Shown here piece by piece: positions 7,547 to 16,710 of a DNA stretch of 64,000 bases (its first letter is position 1; each line of letters begins with the position of its first letter). Both the position numbers and the translations under genes were made by a program. The notes beneath the pieces were generated by a model. That model did not search any database. It worked only from the letters and a program-made list of their open reading frames with translations, and was not told where the DNA came from. The DNA is from Aeoliella straminimaris. GTDB lineage: Bacteria > Planctomycetota > Planctomycetia > Pirellulales > Lacipirellulaceae. Location of the stretch: positions 83,826 through 147,825 of the forward strand of contig NZ_JAMXLR010000089.1 in assembly GCF_024054565.1 (NCBI RefSeq), written 5' to 3'.

Positions 7547-9607
7547 ATGAATGTCCGGTGTCGCATCCAGCGATGCATCGTCGCGCTTGCATGCAGTGTG
7601 ATCCTCCCTGCGTCCGCGGCGCAGATTCTTGCGGCTGACCGCCCGAACATCCTGGTCGTGCTGGCCGACGACCTGGGGTACTCCGATGTCTCGCCCTTTG
7701 GTGGCGAGATGAACACCCCCGCCCTGGAGAGCATGGCGACCAACGGTGTGCGGATGAGTAATTTCTACGTGGCACCTCGATGTTCCAACACTCGAGCCAG
7801 CCTACTGACCGGACAACAATCGCACGCCGTGGGGTTGCCCAATCTGGCCGGCGACGGCACTCAATTGCCCAAGAACCACGTGTTCATCAGCGAGGTACTG
7901 CAACAAAGCGGCTATCACACCTACATGAGTGGTAAGTGGCACCTAGGCAACACCCAGAACTTCGGCTCGGTTCCCGATGGTCATGTTCGCGATCCTCGCG
8001 TGCGTGGCTTCGATGACTATTGGGGATACACGGAGAATCACAGTCAGGACAACTTCCAGGGTTCCTATCGATTGTTGTCCGACGAGGTGGCCGAACGCAG
8101 CTATACCACCAGCGGCACGAGCCCTGGCGAGCCCGGCACCTTCTATCAAACGGACGCCATTACCGACTACACGCTCGACTTCCTGCAGCACAATCGCGAC
8201 AAAAACGCCAGCGAAGGAACCGACGCTCCGTTCTTTACCTACGTGGCCTATGGTTCCCCTCACTTTCCTCTGCAAGCCCGGGACGAGTGGGTCGATCCGC
8301 TGGTCAGCCGGTACGAGGTCGGCTGGGACCAGATTCGCGAAGATCGCTTGGCGAATATGAAGTCGCTGGGCCTGATCGATCCGAGTGTCGATCTTCCCCA
8401 GCGGGGCGATGTGGCCAACACCGGACACGGCGAGGCCCTGCATCAGATCCGCGCCTGGGACAGCCTCAGCAGCGACCGCCAGGACGACCTCACGCGCCGC
8501 ATGGCCATCTACGCGGCCATGGTCGAGCGGGTGGACTACAACATCGGCCGCATTCTGGACAATCTGGAAGCTAATGGCGAACTCGACAACACCATCGTCG
8601 TGTTCATGTCCGACAACGGAGCCGACGCCGAGTGGCACGAGTATGGATTCAATGCCGGCGAAACTCCTCGCACCGGTGCCGCTCTCGACAGCATGGGAAC
8701 GACGACCAACGCCGTGGACGAGCACATCTTCCTGGGCTCGGGTTGGGCGAACGCCAGTGCCACGCCGTTTCGCAATTACAAGCACTACACCCACGAAGGG
8801 GGCGTGAAGTCGCCCACCATCATTCAGTGGAACAACGGCCTCAATCCGTCGCTGGCCGGCCAGATCAGCAACCAAGTTGGCGACGTTCGCGATCTGATGC
8901 CCACCCTACTCGCCCTGGCTGGTACCGAGTATCCCGATGAGTGGACCGATCTGTCGGGAGAGACCTACCAGACCCAGGCTCTGCTGACGGAAAGCCTGGC
9001 CGACTACCTCACTACAGGCACGGCAGTCGACGACCGCGAACTTGGTTGGGAACACGAGGGCAACCGCGCGTTTCGCTCCGGCGACTGGAAGCTCGTATCG
9101 AGCAACTTCGGCAGCACCACCGGCGGCGCCGGTATCAACGAATGGGAACTTTACAACCTGGCCGACGATCCAACCGAAGCGAATGACCTTTCGGACAATC
9201 CGGAGTTTGCCGACAAATTCGCATTCATGCTGGCCGGCTACGAGCGTTGGGCCTACCAGAACAAAGTTACCGGTACCCTGCCCTGGTCGGCGGCCGACTT
9301 CGACCGCGATGGCCAGCTCACCACGCTGGACCTTGAGGCGTTCGTCAGTGGATGGCTCGATGCAGCCCCCGTTGGAAGCATGGAGACGTTCGCCCATGGG
9401 GATGTCGATCTCGACGGCGACACTGACGTCGACGACTTCATCCTCATGCGGCAGGCATTCGAACTTGGCGGTCAGGGGCAGCTGATCGCCGAGTTCGGTG
9501 CATCTCAGGGCGTCCCTGAACCTTCTTCGCTGGTCGTGGCGGCCGGGCTCCTGGCTGGTTTTCACTTATTTTCTCGGTCCTCGACCTCGACTGAACAGCG
9601 TCCATAA
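7547..9607 (+). CDS. Sulfatase with C-terminal dockerin and PEP-CTERM
   Basis: 686 residues from the ATG at 7547, chosen because it opens a normal signal peptide (MNVRCRIQRCIVALACSVIL...); an in-frame GTG at 7490 would add 19 unlikely residues. The sulfatase domain shows VLADDLGYSD, the nucleophile region PRCSNTRASLLTG, SGKWHLG, FFTYVAYGSPHFP and VVFMSDNGAD. The modification motif is C79-S-N-T-R83, with Asn at the usual Pro/Ala position. After the enzyme part come a two-repeat dockerin-like motif (DFDRDGQLTTLDL and GDVDLDGDTDVDDF) and a PEP-CTERM tail (V656PEP). It is therefore predicted to be held at the cell surface or sorted to the outside, unlike the sulfatase on the other strand. It heads a rightward run of surface genes, and the next gene starts 35 bases on. 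Confidence 0.9.
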   Translation: MNVRCRIQRCIVALACSVILPASAAQILAADRPNILVVLADDLGYSDVSPFGGEMNTPALESMATNGVRMSNFYVAPRCSNTRASLLTGQQSHAVGLPNLAGDGTQLPKNHVFISEVLQQSGYHTYMSGKWHLGNTQNFGSVPDGHVRDPRVRGFDDYWGYTENHSQDNFQGSYRLLSDEVAERSYTTSGTSPGEPGTFYQTDAITDYTLDFLQHNRDKNASEGTDAPFFTYVAYGSPHFPLQARDEWVDPLVSRYEVGWDQIREDRLANMKSLGLIDPSVDLPQRGDVANTGHGEALHQIRAWDSLSSDRQDDLTRRMAIYAAMVERVDYNIGRILDNLEANGELDNTIVVFMSDNGADAEWHEYGFNAGETPRTGAALDSMGTTTNAVDEHIFLGSGWANASATPFRNYKHYTHEGGVKSPTIIQWNNGLNPSLAGQISNQVGDVRDLMPTLLALAGTEYPDEWTDLSGETYQTQALLTESLADYLTTGTAVDDRELGWEHEGNRAFRSGDWKLVSSNFGSTTGGAGINEWELYNLADDPTEANDLSDNPEFADKFAFMLAGYERWAYQNKVTGTLPWSAADFDRDGQLTTLDLEAFVSGWLDAAPVGSMETFAHGDVDLDGDTDVDDFILMRQAFELGGQGQLIAEFGASQGVPEPSSLVVAAGLLAGFHLFSRSSTSTEQRP

Positions 9608-9642
9608 CACTTTAGCTTAATGACACATCAAGGAGTGGCACG

Positions 9643-10887
9643 ATGAAGGCGATCACGTGGCAAGATGCATCCCGAGTGCTGTACCCGTTTGCGCTTCTTG
9701 GCTTGATGCTCCCCTGCCTGGATGCTGATGCGGCCTACACCCTCGACCGATGGTATCGCATGGGCGACGACTCTGCCGAGTCGGCAAGCAACAACGGCGC
9801 GGTCACCTTCACCTACGACAGCTCGGGACAGCTTGGCCAATCTCCCTCGCAACTGGCCGATCTCACCGCCGTTGGGTCGCCGCTGTACGTCAACATCTCG
9901 GCCGATCGCCCCCACGCCAACGCCACGCTCGACGACTACGCCATCTCATTCGACGGAACGACGCAGTATCTGCACGGGCCGAATCTGAACATTCCCGCCG
10001 AGGCCGCCAGGCCGAACAACGACTACACAGGCATTACGGATCGCGGCTATCAGTTGTGGGCCAAGCCGACTGCGGCTGATAATGGTACCGAGCAATCCAT
10101 CTTGGACGATGGCGACGTTCACCAGGTATTGATCAACTCTGGTGGCAACTTTGGCTTCGAGATCCGCACCAGCGTGCAGATTGGCAACACGCAAGCTGTA
10201 TCCGACCAGTGGGTTCACCTCGCCCAGGTACGCCCCAATGGCGATGGCGGAGGTGCCTTTGGCTGGGTGAATGGTCGGGCTGTTGCTACTCAAACGGGCG
10301 ACTACCCTTCGTCCGATCTCTCCCTGGCGATTGGTGCCAATGTGGAACGTGACAACCTCGTGGACCCACCGTCCGTGTACACGCCCCGCTTTATCGGCTT
10401 GGTGTCCGATGTCGAAATGTTCGTCCTGGGTGGAGGATTCGGCACCTTCGATTACACGACCGACAACGGCTATTTCACCGACGTCTTTCTGCCGGAGCAG
10501 GCCGGTTACAGTTTCTCCGACACCGACGGCGATCAACACAACGACATCGAGTGGGTGAAAGGCGATATCAATTTCGATGGCACCTTGGATGCCGGTGACA
10601 TCGATACCTTCATCGCGGGCTGGCTCTCGCCAAATCCGGGCACCACGGTAGGCGGGGGCCCTGCCCTTGGCGACTACGTGACCCTCGGATTGGGCGACCT
10701 CGATCTCGACGGCGACACCGACGTCGACGATTGGTTCCAACTGCGAGCCACTGGCATCAGCGCCGGCGTGGCCGCTTTTTCCCAACCAATCAACCTCCCG
10801 GTAGCTGTACCAGAACCCGACGCAGCGCTGCTGCTGGCTATCAGCGCTGTGGGCCTGGCTTTAGCAACACGATACTCCAGAGGCTAA
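9643..10887 (+). CDS. Secreted LamG-like protein with dockerin and PEP-CTERM
   Basis: 414 residues with an AAGGAG ribosome site seven bases before the ATG and a signal peptide ending near DADA. The body is a concanavalin/LamG-like fold (YAISFDGTTQYLHGP, YQLWAKPTA, QWVHLAQVRPNG, GWVNGRAVA). A dockerin-like pair follows (GDINFDGTLDAGDIDTFIAGW and GDLDLDGDTDVDDW), then AVPEP, a hydrophobic stretch and a basic end. It closely resembles the third module of the 1319-residue protein about 32 kb away and shares a dockerin subtype with the upstream sulfatase. Probably a carbohydrate-binding or structural surface protein; no catalytic motif is seen. Confidence 0.85.
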   Translation: MKAITWQDASRVLYPFALLGLMLPCLDADAAYTLDRWYRMGDDSAESASNNGAVTFTYDSSGQLGQSPSQLADLTAVGSPLYVNISADRPHANATLDDYAISFDGTTQYLHGPNLNIPAEAARPNNDYTGITDRGYQLWAKPTAADNGTEQSILDDGDVHQVLINSGGNFGFEIRTSVQIGNTQAVSDQWVHLAQVRPNGDGGGAFGWVNGRAVATQTGDYPSSDLSLAIGANVERDNLVDPPSVYTPRFIGLVSDVEMFVLGGGFGTFDYTTDNGYFTDVFLPEQAGYSFSDTDGDQHNDIEWVKGDINFDGTLDAGDIDTFIAGWLSPNPGTTVGGGPALGDYVTLGLGDLDLDGDTDVDDWFQLRATGISAGVAAFSQPINLPVAVPEPDAALLLAISAVGLALATRYSRG

Positions 10888-10948
10888 TACTCATCATCGA
10901 TCTGCCCACACGGGCCTTCTCTATTCTTGCAACTGGGAGATGAAGCTA

Positions 10949-11893
10949 ATGTTTGACAACTGGACCAAGCTGTTTGCACTACTGGCCGTGGCCTGTGCCA
11001 CCGGGATGAATGTCACTGCCGAAGCGGCCGTTGTGTTTATGGACACGTTCGATCGAGAAACGGAGTTTGATCTGAATGGCTCCATGACTGGCATCACCAA
11101 CAACACCGGCAACGCATTTGCTGGAGGCGTCTACGGCAATGGGTTTGTCGACCCGGCCTACCCCGGCGGCGGCGCAAGTGGCGGTGCCGGCGATGGAGGG
11201 TCGGCAAAGATTCATGAGAATGAACTTCGCCTGGCTGTGGGACCTGGAACTTCCAATGCTTTTGTTAACCACAACTTTGTGAACCTGGGCTCCAAGGTAT
11301 TCAGCGTCTCGCTCGACCTGACGGGCTACGATGGCGGCGCAGGCAGCGGACACGGCGGTGGCTTTGCCATTGGCATGAGCGAAGCAGAAGCCCTGAGCAC
11401 GGGCGACGCCCAGAACGGCAATACTGGTGCGGGCGATGGCGACTTCAAGATGCAAGACGGTCTGCAGGACGGCGGCAATCAAGTATCCGATGTGGCCGTG
11501 AGCGACTTTTGGGCCGTGCTGCGAGGCGATGGATTCCTGCAAGTCGGCACCAAAGGACACAATTTCCCAGCCAGCGAGGGCGTGTTTGGTCCGGGGCATC
11601 TCAACAGCATCGACGTGGGAGCCAACACCGGCACCATCAAGGCCGTGTTCTATGCACCCGACTTCAACGACGGTACGTCGGTGCAATACCGCCTGTTCTT
11701 CAACGACCAGCCGATTGATATCGGCTCGTTCGTCTGGACGGGGACCGACGAAAACTACATCGGCATCGATGCCCGCCACGGTAGCTACGTTAGCTTCGAC
11801 AACTTCACGGTCAGCGTGCCCGAACCTTCCACGGCGGTGCTGACGCTGCTGGCGGTCGGCGCTGGCATCGTGTGTTGCCGGCGGAAGTCGTAG
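10949..11893 (+). CDS. PEP-CTERM surface protein, DTFDR-type domain
   Basis: About 314 residues. Two ATGs compete: the one at 10940 touches the GGGAGA ribosome site, while the one at 10949 lies nine bases past it and opens the signal peptide directly (MFDNWTKLFALLAVAC...), so the second was chosen. One beta-rich domain follows (VVFMDTFDRE, GGGFAIGMSEAEA, SDFWAVLRGDG, TDENYIGIDARHGSYVSFDNF), then SVPEP, a hydrophobic stretch and CRRKS. There is no dockerin. The same domain occurs twice in the following gene, so this looks like the single-module ancestor or relative. Function unknown; the fold resembles a concanavalin-like lectin. Confidence 0.85.
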   Translation: MFDNWTKLFALLAVACATGMNVTAEAAVVFMDTFDRETEFDLNGSMTGITNNTGNAFAGGVYGNGFVDPAYPGGGASGGAGDGGSAKIHENELRLAVGPGTSNAFVNHNFVNLGSKVFSVSLDLTGYDGGAGSGHGGGFAIGMSEAEALSTGDAQNGNTGAGDGDFKMQDGLQDGGNQVSDVAVSDFWAVLRGDGFLQVGTKGHNFPASEGVFGPGHLNSIDVGANTGTIKAVFYAPDFNDGTSVQYRLFFNDQPIDIGSFVWTGTDENYIGIDARHGSYVSFDNFTVSVPEPSTAVLTLLAVGAGIVCCRRKS

Positions 11894-11967
11894 ACGCGAA
11901 TTTGATCTTTCACTACTGACTTACTGATCTTCCAGAATGGCCACGGCGCCGCAGAGGATTAACGGAA

Positions 11968-14900
11968 ATGAAACGCACAAGTAACTCACTTTCAAAATTC
12001 ACTGTGGCGATCGCGGCCCTGCTGGGGATCGGTGCGAACTCCGCACAGGCCATCGTGTTGTTCTCCGACACGTTCGACCGGCCCGACAACCGCAACATCG
12101 ATGCGGTCACCACTGGCATCACCGGTACGGTTGGGTCGACGTTACCGGCCGACGGGGTCTATACCCAGCCCTTTATCGATCCGGCAAACGACCCGGGGCC
12201 GCAGGATGGCGATGCCACCAATGGTGGCGGTGCTCAGATTATTAATCAAACTCTCCAGTTGGCCGTTGGCGCGGGTACTTCGAACGCCTATGTCAATCAC
12301 AACTTCATCGACTCGGCCATTCTCACCGATGGGGGTCTGTCCGTTTCGATGGTGGTGGCTGAGACCGAGGGAGCCAGCGGCAATGGTGGGCAGGGCGGTG
12401 GATTCGCCATCGGCATGTCGCAGGCGGAAGCCGACATGGCCGGCGATGCAAATGGTGCTAACGGCGTATCGACCTTCCTCGGTGCGTTTAATTCGCAAGC
12501 CAATCCGATCAGCGACTTTTGGATTGCCCTGAAGGCCAACAACAATCTGCAATGGGGTGGCAACGGAGGTTCGGGCATCATTAATGTCGGCGCGGACAAT
12601 GGCAACGTGGAAGTCGTGTTCGGCATCGCCGATTTCAACAGCGGGTCGGATGTGAACTTCGAAATCTACTACAACGACGTGTCGCAAGGCGTTGGCAGCT
12701 TCGCCTGGAGTGGCACCAACGAAAACTACATCGGTCTCGACGGACGTGACAACGGCTACGTAGCCTTCGATTCGTTTCTGATCGAGTCCGCCTCACCCCC
12801 TCCCGTCCCGACGCTTACCATCAACCGCGACACAGGCAACATCACGCTCTCCAACGACACCAATCAACCGCTGTCGATGGTGGTCTATTCGATCACAACC
12901 GAACGCGGTGCATTCGACCTCAACCAGTGGGAGACTATCGAACAACAGGGGCTAGATACAAATGACGAATGGATCACGTTGACCGATACGTCGCATCCGT
13001 CGGGCATCGCGTCGGACATCTCCGAAGGCACGCTTGGCGAGTACACGTTGGGTGCCGCGGGAACCGCTACCGACAGCATCGACCTCGGCGAAGCCTGGAT
13101 TCGCAGTCCGTTTGAAGACCTGGAGTTTGAACTTCGCAACGCCAACGGCGACGACATCCCCTTCTTGATTGAATATACGGGTACTGAACTTGCGTTTGCC
13201 GACTATAACGACAACGGCACGGTCGATGCCCTCGACTGGCCGACTGTGAGGGACAACTTGATTTCGGATGTTTCGGAGTTGCCCCCGCTCGAGCGCTATC
13301 TGCACGGCGACCTCAACAACGACGGCCTGGTCAATCAACTCGACTACCGGCAGTTCAAGAACCTGTACGAGGCCGATCAGGGCGTCGGCTCCTTCGCCGT
13401 CCTGCTAGCGGGTACCAGTGTGCCCGAACCGGGAGCTATGGTGCTTCTGGGGCTCGCCGTGGTCGGTCTCGCCTTCCGGCGCGTCCTCCAGAGGGTCCCG
13501 AAGGCCGCTTTGGCACTGGTCGCGATCGCCGCGTTCGCTGGTCAGGCCCAAGCCGTGGTGCTCTTTTCCGACACGTTCGATCGTCCCGACAACCGCAACA
13601 TCGATGAGGTTACCACTGGCATCACCGGTACGGTTGGGGCGACACTACCGGCCGACGGGGTCTACACCCAGCCACATCTCGATCCGGACTGGAATGACAC
13701 CGGTGTGGTCGACGGCAACGGCGACAATGGAGGCGGAACACAGATATTGTCTCAAGAGCTGCAATTAGCCGTTGGTTTGGGTACTTCCAACGCGATTGTG
13801 AACCATAATTTCACCAATCCGGACATCCTCAGCGATGGTGGATTCAGCGTGTCGCTGGATGTCGCTGGCATGACCGGCACGAGCAATCAGCAGGGTGGTG
13901 GTTTCGCGATCGGCATGACCGAGGCCGAAGCGGCCAGCGCGGGAGACGCTCGTAGCTTACCGGCAGATTCCCCCGTGATGACCAGTGGATTGAACGGATT
14001 CACGAACAACGGCGATGCTGTTCAGGACGACGTCATTTCCGACTTCTGGCTCACCCTGCGGGGTAACAACACGCTGGCCTGGGGTAGCAACACCGGCAAC
14101 GTGCAAGGCCTGGACGTCGGTGCCAACACAGGCACTATTACCGCCACGTTTGCCGCACCGAGCTTTGACGCGGGACAGCACGTCGCCTACGAGGTATTCT
14201 TCGACGGCGTGTCGCAGGGCAGCGGAGTATTTCGCTGGAGCGACGACGCGGCGAACTACGTCGGCCTCGACGGTCGCGATGGTACGGCAGTGCGGCTCGA
14301 CAACTTTTCGATCGAGTCGACCACGGAGGCCAACATCAATCCGCTTCGCTTGTTCGTCAACACCGCGACCGGCGTTGTCTCGCTTGCCGGCGGCGACAGT
14401 GAGAATGTCTTGGACTTCTACGAAATCAGCAGCGCTGGTCTGGGACTGGTCGAAGGGAGTTACACCGGCTTGCAGGCCGCTGCCGGCTATCCAGACGGCA
14501 CCGTCTTCGGCGCTGGTTGGGAGCTGAACGGCATTCAGACTTCGTCGCTGCTAAGCGAATCGTACATCGGTGGATCGTCCACCGTGTCGAGCGGGGCCGC
14601 CGCGGCTTCTTTGGGCGTCATCTACAACACGACCCTGGACACCCGCGACCTGGAGTTCACGTTCTACGACACCGACGGCACCGCCTACGCCGGTTTCGTG
14701 GAGTACGTCAGCACGACACCCTCGCTGCCCGACTTCAACGGCGATGGCATTGTCGACATTGCCGACTACACCGTGTGGCGGAATCACCTCGGCGCCACGG
14801 GCGCCACACTTTCGCAAGGCGACGCAACTGGCGACGGCGTTGTCGACGCCGCCGACTACAGCGAATGGAAAGCCAACTTCGGAGCGATGGCCGGCAGCGT

Positions 14901-15000
14901 GGCGGCCGTCGAGGGCAATGCCTCGGTGCCCGAACCTGCGAGCCTGGCAATCCTGGGCCTGGCACTTACGGCGGGGCTTATTTGCCGCCGTGGAAAATAA
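11968..15000 (+). CDS. Two-module fused PEP-CTERM protein with internal sorting signal
   Basis: 1010 residues in one uninterrupted frame made of two paralogous secreted proteins. Module 1: signal peptide 1-28 (..GANSAQA), DTFDR-type domain (IVLFSDTFDRPDNRNID), the roughly 130-residue shared domain (LTINRDTGNITLSN), dockerin-like repeats, and an internal PEP-CTERM signal (V485PEP, hydrophobic stretch, FRRVLQR). A second signal-peptide-like segment follows at once (K512 to A529, ending AGQAQA). Module 2: VVLFSDTFDRPDNRNIDEV, shared domain, dockerin (DFNGDGIVDIADY, GDGVVDAADY), then terminal V987PEP and CRRGK. No stop codon or in-frame ATG lies at the joint. Membrane topology would allow both modules to be outside, with a short basic loop inside. 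Processing into two proteins by an exosortase and signal peptidase is inferred. Confidence 0.85.
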   Translation: MKRTSNSLSKFTVAIAALLGIGANSAQAIVLFSDTFDRPDNRNIDAVTTGITGTVGSTLPADGVYTQPFIDPANDPGPQDGDATNGGGAQIINQTLQLAVGAGTSNAYVNHNFIDSAILTDGGLSVSMVVAETEGASGNGGQGGGFAIGMSQAEADMAGDANGANGVSTFLGAFNSQANPISDFWIALKANNNLQWGGNGGSGIINVGADNGNVEVVFGIADFNSGSDVNFEIYYNDVSQGVGSFAWSGTNENYIGLDGRDNGYVAFDSFLIESASPPPVPTLTINRDTGNITLSNDTNQPLSMVVYSITTERGAFDLNQWETIEQQGLDTNDEWITLTDTSHPSGIASDISEGTLGEYTLGAAGTATDSIDLGEAWIRSPFEDLEFELRNANGDDIPFLIEYTGTELAFADYNDNGTVDALDWPTVRDNLISDVSELPPLERYLHGDLNNDGLVNQLDYRQFKNLYEADQGVGSFAVLLAGTSVPEPGAMVLLGLAVVGLAFRRVLQRVPKAALALVAIAAFAGQAQAVVLFSDTFDRPDNRNIDEVTTGITGTVGATLPADGVYTQPHLDPDWNDTGVVDGNGDNGGGTQILSQELQLAVGLGTSNAIVNHNFTNPDILSDGGFSVSLDVAGMTGTSNQQGGGFAIGMTEAEAASAGDARSLPADSPVMTSGLNGFTNNGDAVQDDVISDFWLTLRGNNTLAWGSNTGNVQGLDVGANTGTITATFAAPSFDAGQHVAYEVFFDGVSQGSGVFRWSDDAANYVGLDGRDGTAVRLDNFSIESTTEANINPLRLFVNTATGVVSLAGGDSENVLDFYEISSAGLGLVEGSYTGLQAAAGYPDGTVFGAGWELNGIQTSSLLSESYIGGSSTVSSGAAAASLGVIYNTTLDTRDLEFTFYDTDGTAYAGFVEYVSTTPSLPDFNGDGIVDIADYTVWRNHLGATGATLSQGDATGDGVVDAADYSEWKANFGAMAGSVAAVEGNASVPEPASLAILGLALTAGLICRRGK

Positions 15001-15068
15001 TCAACCACTTCGATGGTTTAGCAACGGAGCTTTCCTCGAAGTGGTTCCAACGAAGGGACCTTAGAACC

Positions 15069-16139
15069 ATGCGTATCTGCCCAACACGCAATGAGAAAAC
15101 GAAAGGTGTGTCTGGATTCACCCTGGTCGAACTGCTGGTGGTGATCGCGATCATTGGCATCCTGGTGGCGCTGTTGCTGCCCGCGGTGCAGGCTGCCCGC
15201 GAGGCGGCGCGTCGTGCACAGTGCTCGAACAACCTGAAACAGTGCGCCCTGGGCATGTTGAATTACGAGTCCAGCCAGAAGTCGCTTCCTCCCGGCGTCG
15301 AGGTGTACCAGGACCCGACCTCTGGCAGACCGCGCGTCGCGCCGAACAGTTCGTTCGTCGATCTGAAGCAAACCTGGGCGATGGCCATTGGCCCGTACAT
15401 GGAGCAAGGGCAGATCTTCGATGCCCTGGACGACACCCGCTCGATGAGCGACGCGGCAAATCAGGCCATTCTGCAACAGGAATTGCCAATGTTCATCTGC
15501 CCCAGCGATCCAGGGCCCGAGGACTACAACGGACAGCCCCACGCACGGGCTTCGTACAAGGGCGTTAGCGGTGCCGCGGCTGGCACCATCTCCTGGGGCC
15601 GCGTATACGACGTGATCAATATTGGCAGCAACTCGCCCACGAGATTGGCGGAGAAGCCAGCCGGCAAGGAGAAACGTGGTGTGCTAACGGTGGTCTACGA
15701 GCCAGCCGGCGTGCGCCCTGTGAGGTTGCGTAGCGTTACCGATGGCACTTCGGCCACCGTGGCGATCACCGAATGGCACGTCCTGCGGTCCTACAAGTCG
15801 AGCGCCCCTCACAGGAAGATCTACTACGCAGGGTGGGCTGCTCCGGCGGCCTACGCGGCGCTGTCTGCCGCGTTCATCAAGCAGGATCAACACGCGGCGA
15901 TGTTCGGACTCACCGATTTCACGGCCTGCAGCAGCTTGGGCATGAGCCCGCACTGGCTATGCGAAGAGGGGGTGTCGTCGCTGCATGCCGGCGGCATCCT
16001 GCAGTGCGTCTACGCCGATGGCCACGTCGACACGTTGGGGGTCGATACCGACCGCCTGGTCTGGCAAGCACTGGCCACCATGCGAGGGGGAGAAGTCGGC
16101 GCCGCCGTGGAAGCCGCCACGGGGCCACCCGAACGGTAG
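15069..16139 (+). CDS. DUF1559 protein with pilin-type N-terminus
   Basis: 356 residues from the ATG at 15069; the longer open frame upstream lies inside the previous gene in another frame. The N-terminus has the prepilin cleavage and methylation motif GFTLVELLVVIAIIGILVALLLP followed by AVQAAREAARRAQCSNNLKQ, the hallmark of planctomycete DUF1559 (SBP_bac_10-like) proteins. The C-terminus has the typical YADGHVDTL motif. Such proteins are numerous in planctomycetes and are probably assembled as pseudopilin-like surface fibres; their exact role is not established. The small lipoprotein gene 46 bases downstream is the usual partner. A second pair of this kind lies at 51987-53556. Confidence 0.92.
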   Translation: MRICPTRNEKTKGVSGFTLVELLVVIAIIGILVALLLPAVQAAREAARRAQCSNNLKQCALGMLNYESSQKSLPPGVEVYQDPTSGRPRVAPNSSFVDLKQTWAMAIGPYMEQGQIFDALDDTRSMSDAANQAILQQELPMFICPSDPGPEDYNGQPHARASYKGVSGAAAGTISWGRVYDVINIGSNSPTRLAEKPAGKEKRGVLTVVYEPAGVRPVRLRSVTDGTSATVAITEWHVLRSYKSSAPHRKIYYAGWAAPAAYAALSAAFIKQDQHAAMFGLTDFTACSSLGMSPHWLCEEGVSSLHAGGILQCVYADGHVDTLGVDTDRLVWQALATMRGGEVGAAVEAATGPPER

Positions 16140-16185
16140 GCCGACCGAGTTTCCCAACATCGATTCATTGAGGAGCGAGGCTCTC

Positions 16186-16626
16186 ATGCTACGAAGTTTT
16201 CTGCTCACGTTGTGCCTCGGTAGCACTCTGGTGCTGCCAGGTTGCAGCGGCAATCAACTGAGCTACGCCCCCGTCGAAGGTGTCGTTACCGTCGATGGCC
16301 AACCCATCGCCAAGGCCCAGGTGGTACTCTCCTGCGACGACGTGACAGTGGACGGCGCGATGCCGACCTCTCGCGGAGTGACGGACGACTCGGGTCACTT
16401 CACCCTGGTGTCGATCACGCCAGACAAACGAGTGATCGACGGCGCCGTGGTGGGCGATCATCGGGTTTCGATTCTCACCAAACTCGAAGACCAGAACCGA
16501 CGCGGCCAGACCGTGGTGGTCCGCCAGGAACTGCTCGACGACGCCTACACCAACGGCGAGAAACTCACGCTCTCGGTGCCATCCAAAGGTGCCCGCGACG
16601 TGCGGTTTGAACTAAAATCGAAATAG
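16186..16626 (+). CDS. Small lipoprotein, carboxypeptidase regulatory-like fold
   Basis: 146 residues with an AGGAGCGAG ribosome site before the ATG and a lipoprotein signal peptide (LVLPGC, lipid on Cys20). The mature part is a beta-sandwich of the transthyretin-like carboxypeptidase regulatory type (EGVVTVDGQPIAKAQVVL, SRGVTDDSGHFTLV, VVGDHRVSI). Proteins of this type almost always sit next to DUF1559 genes in planctomycetes, as here. Probably membrane-anchored and working with the DUF1559 protein; role unknown. Confidence 0.88.
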   Translation: MLRSFLLTLCLGSTLVLPGCSGNQLSYAPVEGVVTVDGQPIAKAQVVLSCDDVTVDGAMPTSRGVTDDSGHFTLVSITPDKRVIDGAVVGDHRVSILTKLEDQNRRGQTVVVRQELLDDAYTNGEKLTLSVPSKGARDVRFELKSK

Positions 16627-16710
16627 GTGCGACGCGCTGCGGGGTGTCCACTTTCATTACTCCAATTGCCGGCGCCGTGCGTCGGACCTATCACGCTTCA
16701 GGGTTACACT

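Noticed and set aside
13400..13560. The two-module protein as two genes separated by a sequencing error
   Set aside because: No single-base change is needed to keep the frame, no in-frame ATG or ribosome site lies at the joint, and the same arrangement occurs twice more in the gene at 41449. It remains a possibility only re-sequencing can close.
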